DNA of 64,000 bases from contig CACRSC010000134.1 in NCBI GenBank assembly GCA_902651635.1, positions 392,899-456,898 of the forward strand, read 5' to 3'. The DNA is from Mastigamoeba balamuthi. Taxonomy: Eukaryota; Evosea; Mastigamoebida; Mastigamoebidae. The notes beneath the pieces are model-generated. The model was given only the letters and a program-made list of their open reading frames with translations. It made no database searches and was not told where the DNA came from. Positions within the stretch are counted from its first letter, which is position 1. Each line of letters starts with the position of its first letter. Below, piece after piece: positions 36,757-46,474 of this stretch. The translations under genes and the position numbers were made by a program.

Positions 36757-37005
36757 ATGCAGCAGGAGAAGCGCAACGACTCAGACGTAGAGCAGGAAGC
36801 GAGCAAGGTCGTCGGGGATGCCGCGCCCTACGGGCACTCGGCGGCGGTGTCTGGAACTGACAGTCAACAGAGGGCAGCATGCATCAGCTTCCTTCGCTTC
36901 CTGTGCCATTTGGTGTTGGGCCCTGACGGCCATCCGTTGCAAGCAATGGCCACACTCGAGCAGATGTCCGATGCTGAGTTCCCCAACGAGGAGGTGCCAA
37001 ACTAG
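36757..37005 (+). CDS. Small 82-residue protein, unknown
   Basis: A single open frame, MQQEKRNDSDVEQEASKV..., ending EFPNEEVPN. The C-terminal half (ACISFLRFLCHLVLGPDGHP, LQAMATLEQMSDAEF) could form two helices. It is preceded by GCGATATTGCGATCTC (about 36647), one of the AT-rich words seen before genes. The rest of 36616-37180 contains nothing else I can identify. It could be a small real protein or a chance frame. Confidence 0.4.
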   Translation: MQQEKRNDSDVEQEASKVVGDAAPYGHSAAVSGTDSQQRAACISFLRFLCHLVLGPDGHPLQAMATLEQMSDAEFPNEEVPN

Positions 37006-37180
37006 AAACCTTGAATGCAGCAAGCACGAGTGACAGGTCCCGCCATATCCTGTTGTTGATCTGTATCGTCCCTCACTGGTAGCGGAAGGAGTGAATACAG
37101 AGTGTCATTGTCATTGTCATTGTTGATTTGTATCGCACGGATTATCTCGCCGCATAACTGTTTAAATCGTCGAGTGAAAA

Positions 37181-38324
37181 ATGGCGGCAAAATGGCGGCA
37201 GCACTCGGCCGTTGCAGCCCCGAGCGCACGCGAAGCGCACTGCTCGTGGGCGCACAACGGCAAGCTCTACGTCTTCTCCGGCACCGCCGCCCCCAGCGCC
37301 CCGTTCGAGCCCGGCACGCCCACCAACACGCTGCACGTCTATGACGTGACCTCTGCCACGTGGGAGGCCCCCGCGACCACCGGCGCGGCGCCGCCCGCCC
37401 GCTCCTCGGCCTGCGCCGCCGTCGTGGGCCACGTGGCGCTGGTGTTCGGCGGCATCGAGGACACCGACGCCATGTGGTCCAACTCGCTCTACTCGCTCGA
37501 CCTCGGTGGCGTCGTCTCTCAGCGCCTCTGGCGCCGCTTCCGCTGACCGGGACGTCGGTTCCGGGTTCGCAGAGGAGATGGCGTGGGCGCGGGTGGAGGC
37601 CGCTGGGGCCCCGAGCGCGCGCGACAAGGCGTCGTGCTGCGCGCTGCCGGGCGACCGGCTGCTCGTGTACGGGGGGTTCGGGCCCTCGGACGACGGGCTC
37701 AACGCGGGCGTCGCCGGCGAGGTCTCGTTCACGTGGCGCTCCGACGCGCACGTCTACGACCTCGCGGCCAACACGTGGACCCGCGTCAGCTTCGGCCCCG
37801 GCCCCGCGCCCCCGGGACGCTGCGCGGCGGGCATGTGCGCCCTGGCCGACGGCAGCGCGTTCGTGTTCGGCGGGAGGGCCGAGACGGGCGGCAGAGTCAA
37901 CGACGCGTGGAGGCTCGAGGTCAGCGGCAGCGACGGCACGTGGACGCAGCTCGAGGCCGAGCCCGCGCCGCAGGGGTCCTCTGTCTCGGCGCACCTGGCG
38001 CCCGCGGCGAGGTCGTTCCACACGGTGGTGTCTGCAGGCGGGTCCCGGGTCGTCGTGTTCGGCGGCCTGTCGAGCCGCGCGACGCACTTCGGGGACGTCA
38101 GGACGGGCGAGGTGCGCGACGGCAGGTGCGCGTGGTCGACGCCCGACATCGCCGCTCTGCCGGCGCCCACGCCTCGCGGGTTCCACAGCGCAGCCGTGTG
38201 CGACGGGGAGATGTGGGTGTTTGGCGGCGGCGGCCAGTACGACGAGGCTGCCGGCGCATCCACGGTCTTCTACAACGACCTCCACTCGCTCCCGCTCGGC
38301 AACCTGTTCCCCGAGAGCAAGTAG
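37181..38324 (+). CDS. Kelch-repeat beta-propeller protein
   Basis: Two exons, 37181-37505 and 37573-38324, give 358 residues. About six kelch motifs can be followed: LYVFSGTAAP, VALVFGGIED, LLVYGGFGPSDDG, AFVFGGRAETGG, VVVFGGLSSRA and MWVFGGGGQYD. Each is followed by a Trp/Tyr-bearing strand (NTWTRVSFG, GTWTQLE). There is no BTB or other partner domain, so it resembles stand-alone kelch propellers such as the KLHDC family, used as substrate-binding or actin-associated scaffolds. The specific role is unknown. The start at 37181 follows an AT-rich CGGATTATCTCG word by about 35 nt. The splice phase agrees. Confidence 0.88.
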
Positions 38325-38439
38325 GCCGACACGGAGAGGGGGGGCCCGTGGACCAACAGAGGCGGCGTGTTTTATGGACAGGGTTGGCCGTTGTTGTTTC
38401 TGAACAGGGGGTTGCCTATGGACATGTGCGGCGCTGTGG

Positions 38440-40539
38440 TCACACCCAGTTGAGGGAGCGCTCGACGGCCTTGTTCCACCTCTGGAGGCTCTGCTGGCGC
38501 TGCTCCTCGGTGGTGGTGGGCTTGAACACAGTGACATCCCTGGAAATGCCGGCGACCGTGCCATTGGAGACGCACCAGACGCCCACGGCGATTCCCGCAG
38601 CGAGCGCGGCACCGAGAGCGGTCGTCTCCCTCATCGCCTGGCGCGCCGTCGGTATGCCGAGGACGTCGGCCTGCATCTGCACGAGGACGTCGGCCTTGGT
38701 CATCCCGCCGTCGACACGGAGTTCTGTGAGCTCCACGCACGAGTCTGCCAGGCCAACCGTGAGAGGGAACGACGCCCACGGCAGGGCTTGCGCGGTCGGC
38801 CGTACCCTGGTGCATGGCGTTGAGCACCTCCAGGGTCTGGAAGCACGTCGCCTCGAGCAGCGCGCGTACAACATGCGCCCTCTTGGTGAACTGCGTCAGG
38901 CCCAGAATTGCCCCCCTCGCGTCGGGCCTCCACCTCGGCGCGAAGAGGCCCGAGAACGCCGGCACAACGCACACGCCGCCAGAGTCCTTCACCGCGCCCG
39001 CGAGCTCCTCGAGCTCCACGGTGTCTCGTATGGCGCACATGTTGTCGCGGAACCACTGCACTCCGGCGCCCGCGATCGCGACAGAGCCCTCGAGGGCGTA
39101 GGACGGGGCCGTGTTGGGGCCCAGCTGGTACGCCACGGTGGTGATCAGGCCGTTGGTGGACTGCACTGCCCGCTTGCCGGTGTTGAGCAGCATGAAGCAG
39201 CCCGTGCCGTACGTGTTCTTGGCCATCCCCGGCGTCAGGCAGAGCTGGCCGACCAGGGCCGCCTGCTGGTCCCCCAGGCACTGCCAGAGCGCGGGGGGTG
39301 AGCGACCCCCTCGAGGGCTCAGAAGTGCAGACAACGCACGGCTGCGATGGGGACGCCGAGGAGGGAGCCCGAGGCCAGGCGCCCGTAGATCTCAGCCGAG
39401 CTCCGTATGCGCGGTAGCAGGACCTCGGGCACGCCGAAGAAGTCGCAGAGCGTCTGGTCCCACCGCAGCGTGTTGATGTTCATCAGCATCGTGCGGCTGG
39501 CGTTGGTGACGTCGGTGACGTGGACCCCTCCGTTCACGCCGCCCGTGAGGTTCTGCGTGGGCGCAGCGTGAGCCCCCCGCTGCGGGCACGGGAGGGGGGA
39601 CGCACCCAGATGAGCCACGAGTCCACGTTGCCGAAGAGGCAGCGCCCCTCGGTGGCCGCCTGGCTGACAGCGGGGACGTGGTCGAGCAGCCACTTCATCT
39701 TGAGTGCACTGGGCCCCGCCTGTTGTCAGGAGACGCCGCAAAGGATCCGGACTGGAAATAGGAGGAAACCACAGCCGGGCGTGCTCCTGGAGGGACGGCA
39801 CCCGAGAATGGGGTGCTCCGAGAGCCCCTCTCTCGGGTGTGCCCCCCCAGGGAGCGCACACTCGGCGTTGTTTTGCCCCCAAAGAGACCAAGCTGGGGAA
39901 TCCCTCGACTGCAGAGCTCTCACCTGAAGTACGTGGCGAGCGGCAGCCCACACAGGTCCCGCAGCCCGTCCTTCGTCTGGCCCGGCGCCTTGCCGACCAT
40001 CTCGTCGACCGTGTCCTTGGTCCTCGTGTCCAGCCAGACTGCGAGCAGCCGGAGAAGACACAGCAGTGCCGCGTGTCAAACAGACAGTCATGCCAGAAAG
40101 TTCTCCAGCAGATGCGAGGGGGTGCGGAGCTCACCGACAGCGTTGTGGAGCGGCTTGCCAGTGGCCCGGTCCCAGGCGATGGTCGTCTCGCGCTGGTTGG
40201 TGACGCCCACCGCGCAGACCTCGTAGGCGCCCTCGCCCCGCGCCACGAACCCGCCAGCGGCCTCGAGGCACTGCCAGGCCGTCTCCAGGATCTCCGCCGG
40301 GTCCTCCTCCACCCACCTGGCCGCAGGGGCAGCCCACCGCAGCGTTAGACGGCGGCGGACGCGTGCGGAGCCGGCTGCTTTTCGCCGGTGAAGCGTCGCC
40401 GCGTGGGTAGGTACCCGGGCTGGGGCAGGATGCTGTGGATGGCGACCTGGTGCATGAATGCGATCTCTCCGGCCTCGTTGAACAGGATCACGCGCGTGCT
40501 GGACGTCCCCTGGTCCAGCGCAGCGACGAGCTTCGTCAT
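38440..40539 (-). CDS. GK: Glycerol kinase
   Basis: Seven exons (40539-40415, 40316-40135, 40038-39924, 39708-39606, 39552-39340, 39280-38806, 38744-38440) give 505 residues, as expected for FGGY-family glycerol kinase. It starts [20 protein letters not shown], and has ICG-type motifs [57 protein letters not shown] and [20 protein letters not shown]. It phosphorylates glycerol with ATP to glycerol-3-phosphate, feeding lipid synthesis or glycolysis. There is no obvious targeting or peroxisomal signal (C terminus NWV). Intron 3 (39709-39923, 215 nt) is much longer than the rest. All phases agree. Confidence 0.96.
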
Positions 40540-41014
40540 GGCGTGCGGGCGGGTTCTGGAGGAGGGGGCAGCGGGCAGGTGGGTCCGCGACTCCACAACT
40601 CTTTCCACACAGTGAACCACCGGATGTTTTGTGTTTTTTCCTCTGGTGGGTGCGGATCACAGGAGGAGAAGATACGGGTCCGCTCTGCTGGCGCGCCCAA
40701 GCCCGCGATTGGCACGTGGGCGCAGAAGAAGCCGTGACGGCGCAGCACCGTCGGGTTCGAGTTTGACGGTTGGAGAATCACGAAAAATCGCCAAATTTAC
40801 CTGCGGAGGGAAATTCGCCGCACCAGGGATCCCCGGCATCGACAGGCCCTCCATGGAGCAGGCCCTTCGCCGGCTTCAACAGCCTGCCTTGGCGAGTTCT
40901 CGACCAGATTTCTCAATCCATACATTCCGGTAACATCAACCACCGAGATACAAATATCTTTCGCTAGTAGATATCGCATAATTTCCCGCGTAGAGTGCGC
41001 GGGGCCCCAGCGCG
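40540..41014. promoter_or_regulatory. Divergent intergenic region, GK / CEP120
   Basis: The 475 nt between two divergent starts contains no convincing frame. Near CEP120 there are CAAATATC and GATATC (40970-40975), 40 nt before the ATG. In the middle lie AATCACGAAAAATCGCCAAATTT words. These are the likely promoter elements. Confidence 0.35.
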
Positions 41015-44000
41015 ATGCCGCGCGATGCCAAGTTCGTGCTCTCGCTGACCGTGTTCAAGGGCCGCCACCTGCACATCCCCGGCCCCGGCGAGTCCGCGAG
41101 CGGCGGCACGTTCGTGGAGGTCCGTTTCGGCGGCCGCTCGCTCAAGACGCAGCCCGTCGCCGGCGACGAGCCCACGTGGAACGCCGACTTCCGCTGGGAG
41201 CTCACCGAGAAGCAGCTCCAGACCCTCCGCCTGTCCCACGCCTCCATCAAAGTGGAGGCGCGTCCCGGCCTCCCGATCCCGGAAGGAAAAACGCTTCTTT
41301 CGTATCTCAACATTGAATTGCTCCCGCGACGCAATTGAATTCGCGCAGGCGCACGAGAATGGAGTGCGGGCATCGCTGGGGCACATCGTCGTGTGCCTGC
41401 GCGACATCGAGGTCGCCGCGCGTGACCAGGGCGCGCGGTCGCAGCCCCGGTGGGAGCCGCTGCTGTGCGCCCGCGCGGGCACGGGCCCCCAGCTGCTCGT
41501 GGCCTCGCGCATCAGCGCCAAGCCCGGGCCCGCGAGCCGCTCGGCGACGCCCGCCCCGGCGGTCCCCTCGCTGGAGATGCTGGTCAACGTGGGCGACGGC
41601 AAGGAGTCGTTCGAGCTGGCGGCGTGCATCGAGGGCGTGCGGTTCCCCGAGAGGATCTCTGCGGTGGTCCCGGCGAGCGGGCCCGCGGGGCTGTACGCGT
41701 ACCTGACGCTGTTCGACAGCCCCATCACGACGAGGGACATCGTCCCCGACGTCCGTGCGGCGCCGGGGCCCGCGGAGCCGTGGTCGGCCCTCTTCAGGGT
41801 GCGGGGCAGCCCCAGGGACCTCGCGGCCTACTTTGCCAACGCGTCCCCCCTGCGCGTGTTCCTGTGCTCGGGTCGCGAGGCCGTCGCTGGCGCCGACCTC
41901 GACCTGAAGCCGCTCTCGGACGCGTGCACACGGGTCGAGGGGACGGCAGAGTCGGGCCCTGTCGGCTCGGTCAAGGGAGCGTTCGTTCTGAGGCGCGTGG
42001 AGCACGCCCCAGGCGACGACGCGTCTGCAGAGAACGCCGACACTGCACCGGCTCTGCTGCTGTCCTTTACCCTGCTGCGGACTCCGATAGTGACGAGGTC
42101 TGCCAGTGCCGCCGCGGCATCCTCAAGTGCGTCGGCATCTTTGTCTCCGCAGGTACTACCAGCAGCGGCAACGCCGTCACCGCCAGTACTACCAACTGCG
42201 GCTGCGGCAACGCCAGGCACCGAACTGGAGAACGAGGGTGCCGACGCGGGCACGGACGTTCTCGGAGAAGAACAGAAGAAGCTCGAGGTGCCAAAGGAAG
42301 ACGCTGAGCCAAGCCTGGATGCTTCCGATGCTTCGAAGAGCGCCTCTCAAGAGCTGCAGCTGCCGAGCATAGACGAGTTCTGCTGCCCACAGGAGACACG
42401 CGAGCCGGATAAGATGCCCAAGGCGGATCCAGCGCCAGCCGCCCCGGACGAAAGCCAGTCTACCAGGCAGGCCCGTGCGGTGCCCGTTGCGGTTCCGGCA
42501 TACGACAGATCCTTTCACCTGGAGGACGCGGAAGAGCTCCGGCACATTCGGTTCAGCGTAGAACTCGTCCGCATCCGCGGCGTGCTCTCTGGGCCGGGAG
42601 GGCTCAAGTTCCGCTACTGCTACGCCCCGTTTGGCAGCGGCGCTCCAGTGGAGACATTCAGGCCCGTGCTTCCTCCGTGCAGCGCCAGCGGCGACATCGC
42701 GATCCCCGACTCCTTCACGGCATTCGAGTTCTCGATGTCGCCCACCCGCTTGGCGTCTCTGTTGCGCGACGAGCCCTTGATGATCGAAGTTGTCACGAGT
42801 GATGGCCCCGGGGCGCCAGACAGGCAGGTCGGCGTGGTGACCGTTTCCCTCGACCGCGTACTCTGTGCCAAGAAGATATCCTCGGGGCTCGCAGACGCCC
42901 CTGTACGAGCGGCGACATCGTGGTGCACGGTTTGTGCGTTCGACTCGGGTGCTAGTGTCGACGCGCTTCCTCGCAAGGCGGGAAGCGTGCTAGTTGCCCT
43001 GGCCCTGGAGGACCTCGGTCCGGCCGGGGTGGACACCGCGAGCACCATAGCGGCAGCTCCAGGAGCACTATCGTCGATCGACTTGGAGATGTGGAAGCAG
43101 GCAGAGCAGGAGAGGATGGCGGCTGAGCTCCAGGCCGCGAAGGACGCCGCTTGCGCTCGCTTGGAGAAGGAGTTCGAGCAGCGCGAACGAGTGCGAGCTG
43201 CGAGGTGCCGAGCAGCTGAAAAGCGTGTCAACGACCTCGCAGTACAATTGCTCTGTGGCGTTCCCTCTTCTCACTGGCACACTGCAGGCGCAATTGTCTG
43301 CCGTGTCCGAGCGGGTCCGAGAGCGGGAGCAACAACTTATCCGCCTGGAGGATAGCATTCAGGAGAGGCGGCAGGCGCTGCACGCCGAGCAGGAGACTAA
43401 GATGCGTGACGTCGAGGAGGCCGTCAAGAGGATGCGAGACGAATGGTACGCGAAGGAATCGGCTCTGCTGCGGCGAGTCGACACGATCGAGGCGGAGAAG
43501 AAGGAGCTCGAAGACGCCCTCGCTGCCCGCTCCGAATCCAACGCGTCTCTCCAGAGGACGGTCTTTCAGCTCCAGCAGGCAGCTGCAGATTCGCCAGTCT
43601 CCTCGTTGAAGGCTGAACTTGCAATGTCAAACGATAAGGTATCCCTTCTCTCCGGCTGTCTAATTGATTTCTTACTTCCCACAGAGGAAGGAACTCGAAG
43701 AGCGAGTCAGGGATCTGACTGACGAGCTTCAGCTACGGAAGGGAAAGCTGGTTAGAGCGCTACAGGAGATAGGTTTCCCTTGCATTTCCCAGCAGTGCTT
43801 CGCTCACACCTGCATCCGACAGCGCGCATGAAGGACGATGGCATATGCCGCGACAACGACGAGAAGCAGCGCCTGAGGGAGGAAATCACCGTTCTGAAGC
43901 AGCAGCTCGATGCCCGGGGGGCATTCGACGAGATGTCTGCGCTCAAAAAGGAGCTTGAAACACTCAAGAGCAGCCGAGGCGGATCAGTGGCACAGAGCTT

Positions 44001-44184
44001 GCGGGGGCCAATGCCACCACCTATTGCTGCGAGTGCCCGAGAACCGTTCTGCGAGGAGGTGTGTCGTCTCCAGAAAGAGCGGACGTCCTTGCTGCGAACA
44101 GGGCTGTACAAAGAGTCGTCCCCTCTGATCCGGCAAATCGACGACGAAATCGCCTCACTCACGCAGCCCCAATCAACAACATAA
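41015..44184 (+). CDS. CEP120: Centrosomal protein CEP120 orthologue
   Basis: Five exons (41015-41251, 41349-43241, 43288-43638, 43685-43772, 43823-44184) give 976 residues, near human CEP120 (986). The first C2-like domain has LSLTVFKGRHLHIPG and ASLGHIVVCLRDIE. Two more C2-like domains follow, one with LTLFDSPITTRDIVPD and one with FRYCYAPFGSGAP and VVTVSLDRVLC. An LEMWKQAEQERMAAELQ block begins the long coiled coil, which ends with the diagnostic RLQKERTSLLRTGLYKESS and IRQIDDEIASL. CEP120 works with SPICE1 and CPAP in centriole elongation and ciliogenesis, so its presence implies a flagellar or centriolar apparatus. Introns are all in agreeing phase. A Ser/Ala/Pro-rich linker separates domains two and three. 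Confidence 0.88.
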
Positions 44185-44331
44185 ACGATAATCTCTTAGA
44201 ATCAGCCAGCGAGTGCTTATATCTGCCCGCACAACTGACTTGACGATATTCCTGCAGGATTCTGTACCACAGGATTCTATCCACGTGTTTAGTTCCTCCG
44301 ATCGGCTTCATTTGTTATTCGCCCCCGCGAG

Positions 44332-45217
44332 ATGAAGTGCGCTACAGGCACCCTCGGAATAGCTGCTGCTGGGTGGACTGCAGCTCTTTTTCTTGCTCCA
44401 GGATTCGCACTGGGCCCCGTAGGGCTGCTTGTGTTCTGCGCTTGTTCCATTGTGCTCTTTCTAGTTCTGTGTGGGCCGCCCTCGTCTAGGGTGCCAGAGG
44501 GAGGTAAGAAAACGACTCTCCAACTGGCCACCTCTCACTCTTTCAAATCCAGCTGCGATCGAGGGTACAGGAGATCTCACGTGCGACGAGTACTCTGATT
44601 TGATGAGAGTCAAAATGGCTCGCACATGGAAGCCGTATGCTTCTCGCTGCGTTCAGTACGCCCTCGAGGCAAAGGTGGCCCTGAACTCTGGAAAGAGCGT
44701 GAGAATACTCGAGCTGGGCCCTGGCCCCGGGTGGATCGGCATCACGGTGGCTCAGTCATGCCTATACACAACTGTTATTGGGGTCGAGCCGTCGGAGGGT
44801 ATGCGGCACGTTGCAGCAAGAAACGCAGAGCAATGCGGTGTTGGGGAGCGTGTGTCCTTTCAGATGGGCGTTGCTGAGAGAATTCCATTCAGCAATGCGT
44901 GTTTCGATCTGGTCATCTCACATCACTCCCTACACCACTGGGTCGATCCGGCGACTGCGTTTTCCGAGATTGGCCGTGTGCTGAGGCCTAATGGAGTTGC
45001 GTTTATTGAAGACATGCCAAGGGACCTCGGTTTGGCGGAGACCCTGTTTCTGCACATCATGAGGCCGGTTGTTGGTCATCGCTGGAAGTGGTGGAGAAGC
45101 TCCATATGGGCTGCGTATACACCTGATGAACTCAGGGAACTGATCCCAGCATCCGACGTTGAATGGACAATCACACGCTCATTCCACGCAATAGACATCA
45201 AAGGTGAAAAACAATAA
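44332..45217 (+). CDS. Membrane-anchored class I SAM-dependent methyltransferase
   Basis: Two exons, 44332-44503 and 44553-45217, give 278 residues. The first 48 residues are hydrophobic in two stretches (GIAAAGWTAALFLAPGFAL, LLVFCACSIVLFLVL), predicting a membrane hairpin or anchor. The rest is a UbiE/Methyltransf_11-type domain: motif I RILELGPGPGWIGITVA, VIGVEPSEGM, motif IV FDLVISHHSLHHWVDP and LRPNGVAFIEDM. It transfers a methyl group from SAM to an unknown small substrate, possibly a lipid given the anchor. Base composition is noticeably less GC-rich than CEP120, and the catalytic domain looks bacterial-like, so lateral acquisition followed by gain of the first exon is conceivable. Confidence 0.85.
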
Positions 45218-45389
45218 AGATAATCCGCCTGATAGCCAACTTGTACGGGCTGTTGTATCCACCAATTCAAATTCAATCACGAAAATTGCGTCTCTAGCTC
45301 AAGGATATTCGTTTGTCCGTTTTGTATGGAAGATAAGATTGAGTGTGCACCTTCCTCGCTCACTTTCGCACAAACTCCGGAGACCTTGG

Positions 45390-46379
45390 ATGGCGGAAGA
45401 AGCGGTCGATGTACGTCTGATGACCCCGCAGGACTTCGACTCCTGCACTACCCTAGTGCACAAGAACCACTGGGACATCTACTCCGGGAGCGCTGCCACG
45501 CCCTCACCGACTCAAAGGGCGTCTTTTGCGTCCTCTCTGGCGGTGATGTCGTCGCAATGAGCGCTGTGGAGCGCCCCTGCGCTCAGTACGTTTGGCTCTC
45601 GGTGCTGTATGTCGCTCCTGCATTCAGGTCGCGTGGGATTGGAGCCCTTCTCAGCGCAAAAGAGATCGAGTACGCCAAGACGAGTGGGGCTGTGCTCTTA
45701 GGGACGGACTGTGTCTCCTCCGTTGCGCTATCTATTCTCAAGGAGCAGTTGGCCGACTACTGCGTTCGCGAGGACTGCCTGGCACAGTACAGGTGGTGCC
45801 ACATAGAGAGTGTCATCCCGAGGCTGCCTCCCGCCGACAAGACCCCTGTGCTCGAGTTGGACCTCAGCGGCACCGACTTCGACTCGGCTGTTGAGCTGGA
45901 CCACGCGGTGACTGGCTTCGACAAAAGCAAAGTACGGGGTGCAACCCCCTCACCAGCTGACGTCATATGCTCACCCCCGCGATGGCTCGCAGGCGTACCG
46001 TCTGATGCCCCACCTGCGTGGCTGGGGGCTGCGCAACACCAGCTCGCAGAAGGTTGAGGCGTTCGTGTTCTCTCGCCAGAGGCCCGGGGGAGTGGGCCTG
46101 GGCCCCCTCATAGCCAAGGGCAGAGACGACGCACTGGCCCTGATTGGCGCAGCCGTCCGCGGGTACAGAGCAGCAACGAGCCACCCCACGTGCGACTTGA
46201 CCGTGTGCGAGTGCAACGCGGAGGCCGTGAGTCTGCTGGACGCTCTGGGGTTCCCCAAGGAGGACAGGAACGTGTCCACCCGCGTCTGGGTCAACCTGGT
46301 GGACCCCCATCGCGGCCCCATACCAGGGTACAGCAGAGACAGCCGCCTGTGGCTGCTGTCCGGCATGGACATCGGGTAG
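45390..46379 (+). CDS. Tandem GNAT acetyltransferase (YitH-like two-domain)
   Basis: Three exons (45390-45455, 45491-45931, 45993-46379) give 297 residues. The N-terminal GNAT domain has VRLMTPQDFDSCTTL and the acetyl-CoA loop VLYVAPAFRSRGIGALLSAKE. The second half, after LDHAVTGFDKSK, is the degenerate C-terminal GNAT-like domain typical of bacterial YitH-type proteins (GLGPLIAKGRDDALALIGAA). It acetylates an unknown amine. The first intron is only 35 nt (45456-45490, GT-AG, phase 0). Without it the two parts of domain one lie in different frames. A real frameshift, with HKNHWDIYSG as genuine coding sequence, is the alternative. It directly follows the methyltransferase gene in the same orientation. 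Confidence 0.7.
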
Positions 46380-46439
46380 CGTGGTGTTGGTGGTCACACC
46401 ACGTAAGAAAGAGGAAACGAGGATTCTGCTAGATTCTCC

Positions 46440-46470
46440 TATCCCACAGATATCTAGATTCGTTCACAAC
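46440..46470 (+). promoter_or_regulatory. Candidate promoter patch with GATATC 21 nt before a start
   Basis: CAGATATCTAGATTC (GATATC at 46449-46454) lies just upstream of the ATG at 46475. GGATTCTGCTAGATTCTC precedes it. This is the closest spacing of this word to a start in the window. Confidence 0.4.
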
Positions 46471-46474
46471 GGAA

